Shown in pieces: positions 13,417 to 14,746 of a stretch of DNA of 14,746 bases. The position numbers were made by a program, and so were the translations under genes. Location of the stretch: positions 1-14,746 of the forward strand of contig JAVBNW010000134.1 in the NCBI GenBank assembly GCA_031551255.1. Reading direction: 5' to 3'. Each line of letters starts with the position of its first letter. Within the stretch, counting starts at the first letter, position 1. This stretch comes from JAVBNW01 sp031551255. Lineage in GTDB: Bacteria > Bacillota > Clostridia > Christensenellales > UBA1750. The notes under the pieces were generated by a model. That model saw only the letters and a list, made by a program, of their open reading frames with translations. It searched no databases and was not told where the DNA came from.

Positions 13417-13787
13417 TGCAACATGCGCTGCCCTCTATTCCGCATCGCTATGAGGCTATATTGCTCAATTCTACTGGAGAAGTCTAATCTCGACGATAAG
13501 AAGCATAGACACAACCGCCATGCATGCATCAACGCCGCCCGCATCGCAGGAGAATCTTACCCCGATATATTATATAGCTAAACCATTCATAGAACAATAG
13601 GTGATCCGGAATCTCTCTCTCTTCACAATGTATGTTCATTTATAACATCGCAAGTAAGAAAAGGAGGGACACCCGCCCTAACGTCAATCGCAAAATATTG
13701 TACAAAATGCAAATCTTTCACATCACGGAGTGTTCCTACGGTATCAAAGCTTCATCAAGCTTGGGCTGAACGATGATCACTCCCACG
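13417..13787. other. intergenic region between sigma factor and NYN genes
   Basis: About 370 bp without a supportable gene. It contains the sigma gene leader and promoter, a CT-rich run near 13611-13622, and a weak hairpin (AGGG/CCCT, 13665-13679) followed on the minus strand by TCCTTTTCTT, a possible weak terminator for the NYN gene. An AAAGGAGGG stretch on the plus strand near 13660 has no start codon at a usable distance. Confidence 0.45.
13569..13597 (-). promoter_or_regulatory. candidate sigma-A promoter of the sigma factor gene
   Basis: Minus-strand -10 TATAAT (13569-13574, perfect) and -35 TTGTTC (13592-13597, 3/6) with a 17-bp spacer. It implies a leader of about 145 bases before the start codon. 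Confidence 0.55.
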
Positions 13788-14291
13788 CTATTTTTTGATT
13801 TTATCAAGAATGGTTAAAAGATCGATATAATGCCTGCCTGCCGTCATACGCAGTTCCCTGGCTATAAAGCTATTCGTAGAAAGCACTTTGAATCGCTTCC
13901 CCCGCGCTTTCAAGAGCTGTAAAACGCGTTCAAAATCGCCGTCACCGCTAACGAGAACCGCCAAGTCGTAAAGATCAATGGTGTTAAACATATCCAGTAC
14001 AATCTCAATGTCGAGGTTAGCCTTTTGCCGCACCTGACCCGTAGATTGATCAAATACATGCTTAATCTGCTTAGTAATTACAGAATAACCCATGTTCGGC
14101 AGTGCATCCAAATATGCCTGCTGCTTAACATCCACCGGCGTTTCCTGGCCTACATAGTAGTATGAATCTTCGATTTCACCGATCTCCTCATCGATATAGG
14201 TGAGCAATTTTTTAGGGTCGACAAATGCATGCAAGCCATCCCTTTGCATATAGAAAAAGTTTGCGCCGTCCACAAATACTGAAACTCTCAA
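13788..14291 (-). CDS. NYN domain protein (LabA/DUF88 family)
   Basis: A 167-residue protein consisting of a single NYN domain, a PIN-like nuclease fold. The conserved acidic residues are visible: Asp8 in SVFVDGANFF, Asp94 in KANLDIEIVLDMF, and Asp117/Asp119 in AVLVSGDGDFERVL; these would hold the catalytic metal. The C-terminal part (KRFKVLSTNSFIARELRMTA) is the usual end of the fold. The family is thought to be RNA-cleaving, acting in RNA turnover, but specific substrates are mostly unknown. The start is TTG at 14291 with GGAGG six bases upstream. It has its own promoter about 70 bp upstream and no operon partner, so context gives no further clue. Confidence 0.9.
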   Translation of the reverse strand: MRVSVFVDGANFFYMQRDGLHAFVDPKKLLTYIDEEIGEIEDSYYYVGQETPVDVKQQAYLDALPNMGYSVITKQIKHVFDQSTGQVRQKANLDIEIVLDMFNTIDLYDLAVLVSGDGDFERVLQLLKARGKRFKVLSTNSFIARELRMTAGRHYIDLLTILDKIKK

Positions 14292-14360
14292 TGGCCGCCT
14301 CCATACTACAGAGTCATCTTATTTTAACTATTGCTAAAACGCACCCCAGGTGTATCAATA

Positions 14361-14389
14361 AGTATAGCACAAACAGTAAGAAAGCAACA
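14361..14389 (-). promoter_or_regulatory. candidate extended -10 promoter of the NYN gene
   Basis: Minus-strand TGC-TATACT (14361-14369), an extended -10, with a weak -35 TGTTGC (14384-14389) at 17 bp. The transcript would start near 14354 and reach the TTG start after about 60 bases. Confidence 0.5.
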
Positions 14390-14413
14390 GACTGTACTTC
14401 CTGTTATGTTTTG

Positions 14414-14586
14414 CAAATATAGTCGGCCAACTTCAAAAACGGGGCAGGCGAGCGAGAAATTTTTCTCGCAGGGCAAGGAGGCGTAAGGAAGCGTAGCCGG
14501 TAGCTACGCTGACTGGAGCTCGACGCCGCCATGCGGGAAAAAACCCGCTCGATTGCTTTGCTTTTGGGGCTGGCCGACTATATTTG
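14414..14586. mobile_element. 173-bp inverted-repeat element (MITE-like or structured RNA)
   Basis: The ends are a perfect 16-bp inverted repeat, CAAATATAGTCGGCCA (14414-14429) and its complement (14571-14586); similarity between the arms continues imperfectly for about 27 more bases. Inside are three further hairpins: GCGAGAAA/TTTCTCGC (14452-14469), GCGTAGC/GCTACGC (14491-14509) and GCGGG/CCCGC with an A-rich loop (14533-14548). It encodes no protein. No target-site duplication is obvious. The whole could fold into one long branched stem, as miniature transposable elements and some repeat families do. It lies between the NYN gene promoter and the rRNA operon end. Confidence 0.6.
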
Positions 14587-14610
14587 ACCGCAGAAGCCAT
14601 CGGGAATACA

Positions 14611-14646
14611 GTAAGGCCTGACTACAGGATTGTAGTCAGGCCTTAC
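14611..14646 (-). terminator. rRNA operon terminator stem
   Basis: A perfect 16-bp stem, GTAAGGCCTGACTACA and its complement, with a four-base loop, begins about ten bases beyond the 5S rRNA 3' end. The minus-strand sequence after it (TGTATTCCC) has few Ts, so release may rely on the very strong stem. Confidence 0.75.
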
Positions 14647-14655
14647 AGAAATAGA

Positions 14656-14746
<91 letters not shown>

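Noticed and set aside
13707..13760. A 17-codon plus-strand open frame beginning at an ATG (possible small peptide)
   Set aside because: The nearest AAAGGAGGG is about 40 bases away, and there is no export or processing feature.

Overview
The window looks like chromosomal DNA of a Gram-positive, Clostridia-type member of the Bacillota with moderately high GC. The evidence is a noc / soj(parA) / spo0J(parB) / rsmG cluster with consensus parS palindromes, strong AGGAGG-type ribosome binding sites, TTG and GTG starts, and a PilT/PilC/prepilin operon of the clostridial kind. The exact genus cannot be read from the sequence. Most genes and the 5S rRNA lie on the minus strand. If transcription follows replication, as is usual near origins, the origin should lie beyond the right end (inference).

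Layout, left to right. (1) 1-2978, minus: a type IV pilus-like operon read pilT - pilC - small tip-like pseudopilin - prepilin (cut by the window edge), with a candidate promoter at 3106-3134. No extension ATPase (PilB) is seen. (2) 3343-4734, plus: a glycine-rich, beta-helix-like protein with a C-terminal BIG2-like domain, no visible signal peptide and a probable frameshift near its 3' end; hairpin repeats follow at 4758-4952. (3) 4977-8336, minus: parA and parB followed without a break by an MBL-fold hydrolase, a glyoxalase I-like protein and a nitroreductase, apparently one operon from a promoter at 8414-8442. (4) 8444-9404: the noc terminator, two parS sites, and noc, a ParB paralogue with Noc-type specificity residues. 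(5) 9618-10262: rsmG, whose ribosome binding site sits directly behind a terminator-like hairpin; then a RimJ/RimL-type acetyltransferase. (6) 11180-12761, plus: an ABC ATPase and permease of the nitrate/sulfonate/taurine type with no binding protein in view. (7) 12910-14291, minus: an AT-rich sigma-70-like (ECF-type) factor and a NYN-domain protein, each with its own likely promoter. (8) 14414-14746: a 173-bp inverted-repeat element, a perfect 16-bp rRNA-operon terminator stem, and the 3' part of a 5S rRNA gene.

How they work together: ParB loads at the two parS sites beside its own genes and ParA drives origin segregation; Noc couples division to nucleoid position. RsmG is the usual neighbour of noc, but mnmE/mnmG are not next to it here. 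The pilus genes probably build a retractable surface filament. No clearly new defence or biosynthetic system was found. The most unusual items are the inverted-repeat element beside the rRNA operon, the parAB-detoxification operon, the hairpin in front of rsmG, the broken surface-type gene and the lack of a Bacillus-type membrane-targeting sequence in Noc.
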